Shown: positions 39,707 through 49,247 of the stretch, in pieces | Numbering within the stretch: position 1 is the first letter of the stretch | Layout of the letters: every line of letters starts with the position of its first letter | Assembly (NCBI GenBank): GCA_031553805.1 | Contig: JAVBLC010000002.1 | Coordinates: forward strand, 248,001 to 312,000 | Origin: JAITVB01 sp031553805 | GTDB lineage: Bacteria > Bacteroidota > Bacteroidia > Bacteroidales > Rikenellaceae | Direction: 5' to 3' | DNA length: 64,000 bases | Program-made: the position numbers and the translations under genes | Notes under the pieces: generated by a model | Databases searched by the model: none | What the model was told of the DNA's origin: nothing | Seen by the model: only the letters and a program-made list of their open reading frames with translations

Positions 39707-39973
39707 ATGGCAACACTTGAAAAAAACACAAACAGCAAAAGAATTGCAAAAGTATCATTTCCCCGTTATGGAGAAACGGAAGTGATCGAAGTCGATGTTG
39801 AGGGCCTGAAAGGAAAAGAGATCGTAAAAATGGCTCATTCATACCCGGATCTATATACTCAAGCAAGCATCTCGATTAGCAACATAGAGAATGTCAAAAC
39901 CAAGATGCTCAACAGTATTACGGACTTATTCTCTTTTGAGGGCGCTCACATAATACACACACACACACCTTGA
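39707..39973 (+). CDS. Small unknown element protein with AC repeat at its end
   Basis: I do not recognise this 88-residue protein. It has a strand-rich start (AKVSFPRYGETEVIEVDVEG) and a helical middle. The last codons contain seven AC dinucleotides (39955-39968) encoding HTHTP. Slippage there would change the C-terminus and stop position. It sits 43 bases after the previous small gene in the same probable operon. Confidence 0.5.
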   Translation: MATLEKNTNSKRIAKVSFPRYGETEVIEVDVEGLKGKEIVKMAHSYPDLYTQASISISNIENVKTKMLNSITDLFSFEGAHIIHTHTP

Positions 39974-39995
39974 TGCGATATACAATCTCCTGTTT

Positions 39996-40178
39996 ATGGA
40001 AAGAGAGATTGCAAAAGAGAGGGGAGAAATGACTATCGATGATTTCACAAACATAATGGGTGATGTATATTCATCAATCGAGGTGGTGAAATATTTATTA
40101 GATCTCTATTTGCACCAAGAACGCTTGCAGGAAATGGTTCGACTACTTGAGTGTGCACAAAAGGGGGTTCTTATATAA
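39996..40178 (+). CDS. Small unknown element protein
   Basis: I do not recognise this 60-residue protein. It is acidic and helical (IDDFTNIMGDVYSSIEVVKY; DLYLHQERLQEMVRLLECAQ). It follows the preceding gene by 22 bases and ends 14 bases before the next ATG, so it is probably part of the same small operon. Confidence 0.45.
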   Translation: MEREIAKERGEMTIDDFTNIMGDVYSSIEVVKYLLDLYLHQERLQEMVRLLECAQKGVLI

Positions 40179-40192
40179 TCAGACCAGCAATC

Positions 40193-40396
40193 ATGGAAAC
40201 GAAATGCTTTGAAACCCGTGTATCTATGTTTCACCCGTCAAGACCGGGCGAAACGATAATTCACATCAAAGTCTATCAAGCCCGAAGTAAATACGAGGCC
40301 ATAGGCAAGGCAGTAGGCAAAACGCTACCGTCCTATCACGGCTATTGTGTAAGATCGGCCACGGCGATGTTCACGCAAAAAAAGCCACTATACTAA
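40193..40396 (+). CDS. Small unknown element protein
   Basis: I do not recognise this 67-residue protein. It starts at the ATG at 40193 (METKCFETRVSMFHPSRPGE) and has a strand-helix pattern (IIHIKVYQARSKYEAIGKAV). It is the last gene of the element's small operon and is followed by an intrinsic terminator at 40467-40489. Confidence 0.5.
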   Translation: METKCFETRVSMFHPSRPGETIIHIKVYQARSKYEAIGKAVGKTLPSYHGYCVRSATAMFTQKKPLY

Positions 40397-40466
40397 GCAG
40401 GGCGGGCGATCCACGTACTAATACAGTATCGCAAAAAAAAGAGCACGCCCCAGTGATTAACATTAG

Positions 40467-40489
40467 ACAGCCTTTCGGGGCTGTTTTTT
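40467..40489 (+). terminator. Terminator of the small-gene operon
   Basis: ACAGCC/GGCTGT is followed by six Ts. Confidence 0.8.
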
Positions 40490-40672
40490 GTTGTTCTTGA
40501 CAATCTGCGAAGATTTCTTCCTATAACTACGTGCGTGAGATCGAACAAAATCACAGAGGGGAAATGGTAGTGAGAAGGCAAATGAAATAATTTTCAGGTT
40601 GACTCAGGCATGGACTAAAAAATAATGTTTCGTGACGAGTGGTGCAAATGTGGTGCAAGTTTAAAAGAAAAA

Positions 40673-40708
40673 GACCGTAAGTGATTGTTATTCACGTACG
40701 GTCTTTTT
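40673..40708. terminator. Bidirectional terminator inside right att end
   Basis: GACCGTA/TACGGTC with an inner GTGA/TCAC pairing has A-rich sequence on the left and Ts on the right. On the minus strand it ends the tRNA-Glu transcript, replacing the native terminator now at 32923. Confidence 0.75.
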
Positions 40709-40715
40709 GCATTTG

Positions 40716-40787
40716 TAGCCCATAGGGGAATCGAACCCCTCTTTCAAGAATGAAAATCTTGCGTCCTAACCGATAGACGAATGGGCC
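40716..40787 (-). tRNA. tRNA-Glu (UUC)
   Basis: Read on the minus strand, the 72-base gene starts GGCCCATTCGTCTATCGGTT and has the anticodon arm CAAGA-TTTTCAT-TCTTG with anticodon UUC, and the T arm GAGGGGTTCGATTCCCCT. The acceptor stem includes a terminal G-U pair. CCA is not encoded in full (ACA follows). The 3' end is the attachment site of the element. A perfect promoter lies just upstream. Confidence 0.95.
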
Positions 40788-40819
40788 ATTCGCCTTGCTT
40801 ATCGTTTCGATCCGCGGCA

Positions 40820-40850
40820 CAAAAGTAATGCAAAAAAATAATTCTCCAAA
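40820..40850 (-). promoter_or_regulatory. tRNA-Glu promoter
   Basis: On the minus strand, TTTG (40850-40847) and TACTTTTG (40827-40820) are separated by 19 bases, the Bacteroidetes consensus. Confidence 0.85.
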
Positions 40851-40973
40851 TAATCCCATCAAAAAAACGTTCTATTTCTACATGAAAACCAAAAAAAAGA
40901 ATTAAGTTTGACCTTGCGATTTCTTTTTCAGGAATCGTAAGTGCATACACAATGCGCTAAATATAAAAAAGAT

Positions 40974-41645
40974 ATGAAAAATTCGGAATTTGAAAAATAC
41001 GCCCGTCTGGGCCGTGGCATCAGCAGCCTGAAACTGCATAATTTCAAATCGGTCTATAACGAGTATATCTCGCCGACGATTATCGAAGAACGCCAGTTGA
41101 ACGTTGCGTCGATGGACGTTTTCTCGCGCCTGATGATGGACCGCATCATCTTTATGGGGGTGCCTATCTACGACGACGCGGCCAACATTATCCAGGCCCA
41201 GCTGCTGTTCCTTGAGTCGACCGAGCCCGACAAGGACATTCAGATCTACATCAACTCGCCGGGCGGATCGGTATCGGCCGGCTTGGGTATCTACGACACG
41301 ATGCAGCTGATCAGCGCCGACGTATCGACGATCTGCACGGGCCTGGCCGCCTCGATGGCGGCGGTGCTGCTGACGGCGGGCCAGAAAGGCAAACGTTCGG
41401 CGTTGCCCCATTCGCGGGTGATGATCCACCAGCCGCTGGGCGGGGCCGAAGGCCAGGCGTCGGACATCGAGATCACCGCGCGCCAGATCGTGAAAACGAA
41501 AAAGGAACTTTACGATATCCTTTCGCAACACACCGGTGTTCCCTACAAAAAGATCGAAAAAGACGCCGACCGCGACTACTGGATGACGGCGGCCGAGGCC
41601 CAGGAGTACGGCCTGATCGACGAAGTACTCTCGAAACGCAAATAA
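40974..41645 (+). CDS. clpP: ATP-dependent Clp protease proteolytic subunit
   Basis: ClpP is the serine-protease chamber of the Clp machine, working with ClpX to degrade tagged cytosolic proteins. Catalytic Ser127 (GLAASMAA), His152 (VMIHQP) and Asp201 (ADRDYWM) are present. The 223-residue product is of normal length; I chose the ATG at 40974 (MKNSEFEKYA). clpX follows after 113 bases. A REP-like hairpin sits directly after the stop. Unlike many bacteria, no tig gene is seen just before it; tRNA-Glu and the element lie there instead. Confidence 0.97.
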   Translation: MKNSEFEKYARLGRGISSLKLHNFKSVYNEYISPTIIEERQLNVASMDVFSRLMMDRIIFMGVPIYDDAANIIQAQLLFLESTEPDKDIQIYINSPGGSVSAGLGIYDTMQLISADVSTICTGLAASMAAVLLTAGQKGKRSALPHSRVMIHQPLGGAEGQASDIEITARQIVKTKKELYDILSQHTGVPYKKIEKDADRDYWMTAAEAQEYGLIDEVLSKRK

Positions 41646-41663
41646 GTGCGTACCCGCACAGGG
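41646..41663 (+). repeat. REP-like hairpin repeat, copy B
   Basis: GTGCG-TACC-CGCAC-AGGG begins at the base after the clpP stop. See copies at 7632 and 47397. Confidence 0.7.
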
Positions 41664-41758
41664 GGATTTTCTATGCACTGAAAGAACCTCCATGTACGGG
41701 AAAAGCCTGTTTTATCTGATTAAAATCGAAAAATTACCAGCAAAATAACACACAAAAA

Positions 41759-43021
<1,263 letters not shown>

Positions 43022-43157
43022 GTCGCTCCCGCGACAGGGCCGTTCCCACGGCAGGGGAGAGGGACAATTCTCGGCCGGTTTGTTTCCACAGCGTGCGAGA
43101 GGGACAGTTTTCTGCCGGGGCCATTCCCCGCGGCGGGGGTTGTTTCGGCGGCGGGGG

Positions 43158-43189
43158 CTTGTAAGATTGCCGGAAAAAGCATAGCTTTG
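43158..43189 (+). promoter_or_regulatory. nusB promoter
   Basis: CTTG (43158-43161) and TAGCTTTG (43182-43189) with a 20-base spacer match the Bacteroidetes consensus. The ATG used for nusB is 30 bases downstream. Confidence 0.75.
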
Positions 43190-43218
43190 TGGCTCAAAAC
43201 AGATTCGTTGACATACGT

Positions 43219-44160
43219 ATGCTTAGCAGAAGATTATTACGCATCAAGGTCGTCAAGGCGCTCTACGCCCATTTCACGTCCGAGTCCGACTCCCTGATCG
43301 TTTCCGAAAAGAACCTGGTCTTCAGCATCGACAAGGCCTATGAGTTGTACCACCTGCTGCTCAGCTTGGCGGTCGACGTACGCCAATACGCCCTCCAGCG
43401 GATCGAAATCGGCAAGGCCAAAATGCTCCCCACGGCCGAAGACCTCAACCCCAACACGAAATTCGTTGACAACCGGGTGATCGAACGGATCGCTGCAAGC
43501 GAACCGCTCAGCGATTACCTGGCGACGCATAAACTGAGTTGGTCGAACTATCCCGAGCTGGTCAAAAGACTCTACCAACGTCTTGTGGAATCGGATTACT
43601 ACAAGGAATACATGGCTTCGCCCACACGCTCGTTCCGCCAGGACCGGCAACTGGTCGAAAAATTCTTTATCGAGGCCGTCGAAGATTTCGAACCGTTGGA
43701 AGAAGCGCTCGAAGAGCAGTCGATCTACTGGGTCGACGACGTCGATTTTTCGCTGATCTTGATCGTCAAGACGTTGCAGGACATGGAGGCGGATGGTCCG
43801 TTGCCCCTACTGCCAGAGTACAAGAACGACGACGACCGCGAATTTCCGCGCGAGTTGTTCCGCAAGGCCCTTGTGAACCACAAGGAGTATTTCGGCTACA
43901 TCGACGCCAACACCAAGAATTGGGACCTGGAGCGTATCGCCTTTATGGACCGAATCGTGATGCTGGCCGCGATTGCCGAAATCATTGGCTTTCCGACGAT
44001 CCCGGTCAAAGTGACCTTTGACGAATTCATCGAGATTTCGAAATACTACTGCACCCCTTCGAGCAGTACCTTCATCAACGGCGTCCTCGACAAGATTGTC
44101 GAGAACCTCAAGACCGAAGGCAAAATCGAAAAACAGGGCCGCGGGCTGGTCGAAAATTAA
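43219..44160 (+). CDS. nusB: Transcription antitermination factor NusB
   Basis: NusB binds boxA RNA with S10 during rRNA antitermination. Only the last 100 or so residues match the classical domain (FMDRIVMLAAIAEIIGFPTI, then KVTFDEFIEISKYYCTPSSS and FINGVLDKI). The 313-residue product carries the long N-terminal region typical of Bacteroidetes NusB. The start at 43219 (MLSRRLLRIKVVKALYAHF) fits the family. mtgA follows after 10 bases. Confidence 0.9.
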   Translation: MLSRRLLRIKVVKALYAHFTSESDSLIVSEKNLVFSIDKAYELYHLLLSLAVDVRQYALQRIEIGKAKMLPTAEDLNPNTKFVDNRVIERIAASEPLSDYLATHKLSWSNYPELVKRLYQRLVESDYYKEYMASPTRSFRQDRQLVEKFFIEAVEDFEPLEEALEEQSIYWVDDVDFSLILIVKTLQDMEADGPLPLLPEYKNDDDREFPRELFRKALVNHKEYFGYIDANTKNWDLERIAFMDRIVMLAAIAEIIGFPTIPVKVTFDEFIEISKYYCTPSSSTFINGVLDKIVENLKTEGKIEKQGRGLVEN

Positions 44161-44170
44161 CCGTTGACCG

Positions 44171-44887
44171 ATGCGTTACCTTTGGCGATTGGTCTGTTAC
44201 CTGGCGATTTTCCTGTTCACTTTTTCGGTGGGCTCGGCGCTTTGGCTGCGCTTCGTTCCGGTAACGGTTACGCCGCTCAAGGTGATCCGCATGGTGCAAA
44301 ATATGCCCGAGGAAGGTTTTTCAGTAAAGAGCCGTTGGCGATCATTGGAACGGATCAATCCGTTGATGGTACGGGCGGTGGTGGCAACCGAAGATAATAA
44401 TTTCCTGACCCATAAGGGCTTCGATCTTGATGCAATCCGCCAGGCGATAGACGAGCGCCAGCGCGGCCGCCGGGTGCGCGGGGCGAGTACGATCTCGCAA
44501 CAGACCGCTAAAAACGTCTGGTGCACCCCAGACCAAACCTGGTTTCGCAAGGGCTGGGAAGCGTGGTACACGCTGCTGATCGAAACCTTGTGGCCCAAGC
44601 ACCGCATCATGGAGGTTTACCTCAATGTGATCGAAACGCATGATAACGTGTACGGCGCGGAGGCTACCGCCCGCACGTTTTACAATAAGACGGGCGAAAA
44701 ACTCAACGCCCATGAGGCGTCGATGATCGCCACCGTGTTGCCTTCGCCGCGGCGGATGAACCTGGCCCGGCCGTCTACCTACATGGTCAACCGGGCGGCA
44801 CAGGTGCGCCGGTTGATGAACCAGCTCGGACCCGTCGATTTCGATAACCCGCCGCCGAAACCGGAAAACAACTCACGTCGCCGATGA
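44171..44887 (+). CDS. mtgA: Monofunctional biosynthetic peptidoglycan transglycosylase
   Basis: MtgA polymerises lipid II into glycan strands in the periplasm. The protein has one N-terminal transmembrane helix (about 4-24) and the GT51 motifs: the catalytic Glu in ATEDNNFLTHKGFD (about 75-88) and RGASTISQQTAKNV (about 107-120). The 238-residue length is normal. It overlaps the first M16 gene by four bases, so the two are translationally coupled. Confidence 0.94.
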   Translation: MRYLWRLVCYLAIFLFTFSVGSALWLRFVPVTVTPLKVIRMVQNMPEEGFSVKSRWRSLERINPLMVRAVVATEDNNFLTHKGFDLDAIRQAIDERQRGRRVRGASTISQQTAKNVWCTPDQTWFRKGWEAWYTLLIETLWPKHRIMEVYLNVIETHDNVYGAEATARTFYNKTGEKLNAHEASMIATVLPSPRRMNLARPSTYMVNRAAQVRRLMNQLGPVDFDNPPPKPENNSRRR

Positions 44888-46140
44888 TTACCTACGAAAG
44901 AACAATGTTGCCCAACGGCCTGACGGTCATTGCCCATCGTGACACGACGACGCCTATGGCGGCGGTCAACGTGCTCTATAAAGTAGGGGCGCGCAACGAG
45001 TCGCCCGACCGCACAGGATTCGCCCACCTGTTCGAACACCTGATGTTCGGCGGCAGCGTGAACATTCCCGACTACGACGGCCCGGTGCAGATGGCCTGCG
45101 GCGAGAACAACGCCTTTACGAATAACGACTATACGGACTATTACCTCACGCTGCCCACGGCCAACCTTGAAACCGCCCTCTGGCTCGAATCCGACCGGAT
45201 GCTCGACCTGGCGTTCAACGAAAAAAGCCTCGAAGTGCAGCGCAAGGTGGTGGTCGAAGAGTTCAACCAGCGCTACCTGAACCAGCCCTACGGCGACCTG
45301 TGGCTGCTGATGCGCCCGCTGTGTTATGCGGTGCACCCCTACCGCTGGCCGACGATCGGGGCTACGCCCGACCATATCCGTAGCGCGACTATGGGCGATG
45401 TCAAAGCGTTTTATGCCCGCTACTACAACCCCGATAACGCGATCCTGTCGATTGCTTCCGACCTCGACCCGCAAAAGGTTTTTGCATTGGCCGAAAAATG
45501 GTTTGGCGACATTCCGCATGGGAAAGCCATAGCGAACGATATCCCTGCCGAACCGGAGCAGACCGAAGCCCGCCGCCTCGAAGTCGAACGAGACGTTCCG
45601 GCCACGGTGGTCGTGATCGCTTTCCACACCGGTGCGCGCATGGCGGCCGATTTTTACATGAATGACGTGATCTCGGACCTGCTCTCCAACGGCAACTCCT
45701 CGCGCCTTTACCAACGTCTGGTCAAGGGGGTGGGGGGGCGAGCGCTCTTTTCGAGCGTCAACGCCTACCTGACGGCCGAGGTCGACCCGGGCCTTTTCGT
45801 CGTCACGGGCCACCTGCACCCCGGCGTAGCTCCCGCCGAAGCCGAAGCCGCGCTGTGGCGGGAACTGGAATTGCTGAAGGATAAGGCACCCGCCGACGAA
45901 GAATTACAGAAAGTGCGGAATAAATATGAGTCCGGCGTGATTTTTGGCGAGATCAACGTGATGAACAAAGCGATGAACCTCGGTTTCTATGAGATGCTGG
46001 GCGACCTGCCGCTGATCAATGCCGAGGTTGGGCGCTACCAAGCCGTGACCGCCGAAGACGTAATGACCCAATCCCAAAAGCTGTTCCGGGAAGAGAATAG
46101 TTGTACCCTGATTTATAAGAGCCGCCATGAATCCCGATAG
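44884..46140 (+). CDS. M16 family zinc peptidase, active subunit
   Basis: This is a pitrilysin-type metalloprotease. The inverted zinc motif HLFEH is at residues 48-52, with the third ligand Glu at about 125 (VVEEFNQRY). At 418 residues it is a single M16 half that would work with a partner; the overlapping next gene encodes an M16 half without the zinc motif, forming the usual active/inactive pair. No signal peptide is evident, so it may act in the cytosol. Substrates are unknown. Confidence 0.92.
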   Translation: MITYERTMLPNGLTVIAHRDTTTPMAAVNVLYKVGARNESPDRTGFAHLFEHLMFGGSVNIPDYDGPVQMACGENNAFTNNDYTDYYLTLPTANLETALWLESDRMLDLAFNEKSLEVQRKVVVEEFNQRYLNQPYGDLWLLMRPLCYAVHPYRWPTIGATPDHIRSATMGDVKAFYARYYNPDNAILSIASDLDPQKVFALAEKWFGDIPHGKAIANDIPAEPEQTEARRLEVERDVPATVVVIAFHTGARMAADFYMNDVISDLLSNGNSSRLYQRLVKGVGGRALFSSVNAYLTAEVDPGLFVVTGHLHPGVAPAEAEAALWRELELLKDKAPADEELQKVRNKYESGVIFGEINVMNKAMNLGFYEMLGDLPLINAEVGRYQAVTAEDVMTQSQKLFREENSCTLIYKSRHESR

Positions 46141-47395
46141 AGTCCGCCAACCCGCGATCCACATCCCCGAGGGGGTCGTCCTGCCGCCCGCCCGCCGGGT
46201 GGGTACGCCTTGCGGCATTCCGCTCCACGTGCTCTCGACACCGGGCTTCGAAGTGGCCCGTGTGAGCCTTGTTTTCCGGGCCGGGGTGCGTTTTCAGACG
46301 CAGCCGTTCCAGGCTTCCGCTGCCCTGAATCTGATGGGCGAGGGGACTGCCCGCTATTCGTCGGCCGAGATATCGGAAATGATCGATTTCTATGGCGCAT
46401 ACCTCGAAATGAGCCTCGATCGCGATTATGCGGTGGTGACCCTTTCGTGCCTGTCTAAATTCCTGCCGACGATGCTTTCGTTGCTCGAAGAGGTGGTTTG
46501 CCGACCGGCCTTCTCGCCCGAAGAGTTAGCGGTTTATGCCGCCAAACGCAAGCAACAACTGCGGATGGAACGCGAAAAACCGTCGTTCCGCGCCCGCGAA
46601 ATGTTTACAGAGGCCCTCTACGGCAAGGATCATCCTTACGGTAGTTATTTTCCGGAAGAAGAATACGATAAACTAACGCCCGAAGCACTCCGCGCTTTTC
46701 ATCACCAATATTACGTTTCTAAAAACTGCTTTGCCGTGGCGAGCGGCGAGCTTTCCGAAAACGACCTGTCGGGCATTATCCGCCTGCTCGATGCGATTCC
46801 GCAGGGGGGGCAGGCCGGTTTTCCGGAAATTCCGCCGCATCCTGAATTTTCCCCTGTCCGGATGACGCGGGACGGGGCGTTGCAATCGGCCATCCGCATC
46901 GGAAAACTGATGTTTCCGCGTTCGCACCCCGATTTTACAGGGATGCAGGTGGTGATGACCATCCTGGGGGGCTATTTCGGCTCGCGCCTGGTGTCGAATC
47001 TGCGTGAGGACAAGGGATATACCTACGGGGTATTTTCTACGATGGTCAATCTCGAGTCGGCTGGCCACCTGGCCATTGCGACCGAGGTGGCGGCCGAGCA
47101 TACCGATGCGGCGATCGCCGAGATTTTTCGCGAGATGGCCCGCTTGTGCAACGAACCGGTCGGCGACGAAGAGCTCGATATGGTCAGAAATATTATCACG
47201 GGCGAGATGATGCGTATTCTCGACGGCCCGTTCGGCATTGCCGACGTGACGATCGAAAATATCCAGAACGGGACGGATAACGGCTACCTCGATCGCTTCC
47301 TGGCCGAGGTCAAGGCGATCACGCCCGAGCGGGTGCAGACGCTTTCGCGTCGTTACCTGGCTACCGACGATTTTGTACGGGTCGTCGTCGGCTAA
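46127..47395 (+). CDS. M16 family peptidase, inactive partner subunit
   Basis: This 422-residue M16-fold protein lacks the HxxEH motif (the site reads AALNLMGEGTARYSS), so it cannot bind zinc in the normal way. It keeps the RxxxY-type C-terminal region (SRLVSNLREDKGYTYGVFST, about 286-305) that closes over substrate. It overlaps the active subunit gene by 14 bases, which points to coupled translation and a fixed ratio. It probably forms the non-catalytic half of a heterodimer. A REP-like pair follows its stop. Confidence 0.9.
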   Translation: MNPDRVRQPAIHIPEGVVLPPARRVGTPCGIPLHVLSTPGFEVARVSLVFRAGVRFQTQPFQASAALNLMGEGTARYSSAEISEMIDFYGAYLEMSLDRDYAVVTLSCLSKFLPTMLSLLEEVVCRPAFSPEELAVYAAKRKQQLRMEREKPSFRAREMFTEALYGKDHPYGSYFPEEEYDKLTPEALRAFHHQYYVSKNCFAVASGELSENDLSGIIRLLDAIPQGGQAGFPEIPPHPEFSPVRMTRDGALQSAIRIGKLMFPRSHPDFTGMQVVMTILGGYFGSRLVSNLREDKGYTYGVFSTMVNLESAGHLAIATEVAAEHTDAAIAEIFREMARLCNEPVGDEELDMVRNIITGEMMRILDGPFGIADVTIENIQNGTDNGYLDRFLAEVKAITPERVQTLSRRYLATDDFVRVVVG

Positions 47396-47460
47396 GGTGC
47401 GTGCCCGCACAGGGAGTTTTTCCAAAGCAAAGAGAATCCCCCCCAGTGCGGGGACGCACC
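47396..47460. repeat. REP-like inverted pair (REPIN-like), copy C
   Basis: GGTGCGTGCCCGCAC at the stop codon is followed 35 bases later by its near-perfect complement GTGCGGGGACGCACC. The two REP-like units are inverted and can form a 15-base stem with one mismatch. This is the arrangement that defines a REPIN. Confidence 0.75.
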
Positions 47461-47537
47461 ATAAAAATCTCTTGTGCGAGGGCCAGTAAATAGCACGGCG
47501 GGCAAAAGCCCGTCGCAACTTTTTATCAAGAAAAAAA

Positions 47538-47569
47538 GTTGAACAACAACGCAAAAACCGTTATCTTCG
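47538..47569 (+). promoter_or_regulatory. Promoter of the flavoprotein gene
   Basis: GTTG (47538-47541) and TATCTTCG (47562-47569) have a 20-base spacer. The last box differs from consensus in one base. Confidence 0.65.
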
Positions 47570-47588
47570 CGAAAGCAAAAAAGGGAAA

Positions 47589-48842
47589 ATGAAGGAATAT
47601 GACGTAGTGGTGGTCGGCGGCGGCCCCGCAGGCATGATGGCGGCAGCCACCGCATCGGCCGCAGGCCACAAAACCCTGCTGGTCGAAAAAATGGAACGCC
47701 CCGGACGCAAGCTGCGCATCACGGGCAAAGGCCGTTGCAACCTGACCAATACCCGGATGGGCGACGAATTCCTGGAAAAAGTGCGTGCCAATCCCGAATT
47801 TTTCCGGTCGTCGCTGTCGTTTTTTTCGACCAAATCCACGATACAGTTTTTCGAAAAAAACGGCGTCAAACTCGTCACCGAACGCGGCGACCGTGTCTTT
47901 CCGGCCAGCGGCAAGGCGTGGGACATTTCCGATGCACTTGTCAATTTTTGTAAAAAGACCGAAGTAGATATTCTTTGCAATACCCGCGTAATAAAAATCG
48001 ATACCGAAAAAAAGGCGATCGAATCGGTCGTCGTTAAAAATAAACGCAGCGTGAGCGAACGCATTTTTTGCAAGAATGTCATTATCGCTACCGGCGGAAT
48101 GTCCTATCCCGCCACGGGTTCGACGGGCGACGGCTACCAACTGGCCAACGAACTGGGCCACAGCATCGTCGAGTTGCGCCCCTCGCTCGTCCCGCTCGAG
48201 ATCGAACCGGCGATGGCCCGCCAACTGGCCGGGCTCGGCCTGCGCAACGTCAACCTGACGCTGCTGGTCGACGGCCAGCCTGTGGCGAGCGAATTCGGCG
48301 AAATGGACTTTTTTGACCGCGGAATGGAAGGCGCCCTGATCCTGCGGATCAGCCGCCAGGCGGTCGACGCACTGATCGAAGAAAAACAGGTCGAAGTGTC
48401 GATCGACCTGAAACCGGCCCTCGACGTCGAACAACTCCAGGCCCGCATCGTCCGCGAACGCGAAGAATTTTCAGAAGAGGCCACAGTCAAAGATCTTTTG
48501 TCGAAGCTGACGCTCCAAAAGATCCTGCCTTTGGTCGAGAAACAGGCCGACGTGCCGCAAACCCTTTCGCTGCTGCAACTTGAGCAGGAGCAGGTCGATC
48601 GGCTGATCGCCGCGCTGAAAGACGTGCGGGTACGGGTGACCGACTACCGTCCGTTCACCGAGGCGGTGATTACGGCCGGCGGTGTCGACGTGTCGCAGGT
48701 CGACCCGCGCACGTTGCAGTCGACCCTGGTGTCGGGCCTTTATTTTGCCGGCGAGGTGCTCGACATCGACGCCGACACGGGTGGATACAACATCCAGATC
48801 GCCCTCTCCACGGGCCGCGTGGCCGGGCGATTGTATAAATAA
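47589..48842 (+). CDS. BaiN/HI0933 family NAD(P)/FAD-dependent oxidoreductase
   Basis: This flavoprotein of the HI0933/BaiN family has unknown natural substrates; one relative takes part in bile-acid dehydroxylation, which alone does not show such a role here. The FAD-binding GGGPAGMMAA is at about residues 10-19, followed by GRKLRITGKGRCNLTN (about 38-53), the family signature. The C-terminal ATGGVDVSQV-like segment appears as ITAGGVDVSQVDPRTLQS, then GLYFAGEVLDIDADTGGYNI. The 417-residue length is normal. It stands behind its own promoter. Confidence 0.92.
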   Translation: MKEYDVVVVGGGPAGMMAAATASAAGHKTLLVEKMERPGRKLRITGKGRCNLTNTRMGDEFLEKVRANPEFFRSSLSFFSTKSTIQFFEKNGVKLVTERGDRVFPASGKAWDISDALVNFCKKTEVDILCNTRVIKIDTEKKAIESVVVKNKRSVSERIFCKNVIIATGGMSYPATGSTGDGYQLANELGHSIVELRPSLVPLEIEPAMARQLAGLGLRNVNLTLLVDGQPVASEFGEMDFFDRGMEGALILRISRQAVDALIEEKQVEVSIDLKPALDVEQLQARIVREREEFSEEATVKDLLSKLTLQKILPLVEKQADVPQTLSLLQLEQEQVDRLIAALKDVRVRVTDYRPFTEAVITAGGVDVSQVDPRTLQSTLVSGLYFAGEVLDIDADTGGYNIQIALSTGRVAGRLYK

Positions 48843-48848
48843 GCGACC

Positions 48849-49244
48849 ATGCGCAACCTCAGCTTCCGCACAGCCCGTTGGCTGGGCAACCTGTTCGCTT
48901 TCCGTCATTGGCGGGGGCGGGCGATTCATTCGCCGTTCATGTACGGCCTGGTGCGGGGCGTGTGGGTCGAGCGGCGGATGACGCTTGAAGAATATCTCGG
49001 CTATCCCTGCATCGAAGCCGGCGACCGCAGCCCGGCCGAGATCGAAACCCTGGCCAGCGAACTGGCTGCTACACCCGAGCCTGCCTGTCTTGTAGTGCGT
49101 AAAATCGACTGCTTTTTAGACTATTGTAAAATTTGCCAAAAGATCAGCGCAGAAGAAGATTGCGTCAGTGTGGATCGTTATAAAGAATGGTACCTGTTCT
49201 TTCACCCGAAGCTACCTCGGCAGCATTACAAAATCCGCTACTGA
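48849..49244 (+). CDS. Hypothetical protein, possibly a cut methyltransferase relative
   Basis: I do not recognise a full domain in this 131-residue protein. The N-terminal FRHWRGRAIHSPFMYGLVRG resembles the start of a Bacteroidetes SAM-methyltransferase family (H-S-P-F motif), but the Rossmann part is absent. The C-terminal half contains four Cys in CFLDYCKICQ and EEDC. It begins six bases after the flavoprotein stop and ends three bases before the S41 gene, so all three are probably cotranscribed. Confidence 0.55.
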   Translation: MRNLSFRTARWLGNLFAFRHWRGRAIHSPFMYGLVRGVWVERRMTLEEYLGYPCIEAGDRSPAEIETLASELAATPEPACLVVRKIDCFLDYCKICQKISAEEDCVSVDRYKEWYLFFHPKLPRQHYKIRY

Positions 49245-49247
49245 CCG

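Larger units (their letters stand above)
40397..40713. other. Right end region of the element
   Basis: This 317-base region has no gene. It holds the terminator at 40467, the right arm-type site pair (40639-40663, two GTGGTGC units) and a second hairpin at 40673-40703 next to the att copy. Confidence 0.6.
32956..40724 (+). mobile_element. Integrated element of about 7.8 kb in tRNA-Glu
   Basis: An 11-base direct repeat TGTAGCCCATA marks both ends (32956-32966 and 40714-40724); the right copy is the 3' end of tRNA-Glu. An integrase gene lies next to the left end. A 25-base arm-type sequence recurs near both ends (33101-33125 and 40639-40663), with an inverted half site at 33131. Gene content is integrase, unknown protein, excisionase-like, replication-like, RhuM, repressor and several small unknowns. 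It is AT-richer than its flanks. With no relaxase, portal or terminase recognised, it resembles a satellite or mobilisable island rather than a full phage or conjugative element. Confidence 0.88.

Noticed and set aside
32956..40724. Conjugative transposon or complete prophage
   Set aside because: No relaxase, coupling protein, mating-pore, capsid, portal, terminase or lysis genes could be recognised in the 7.8 kb.
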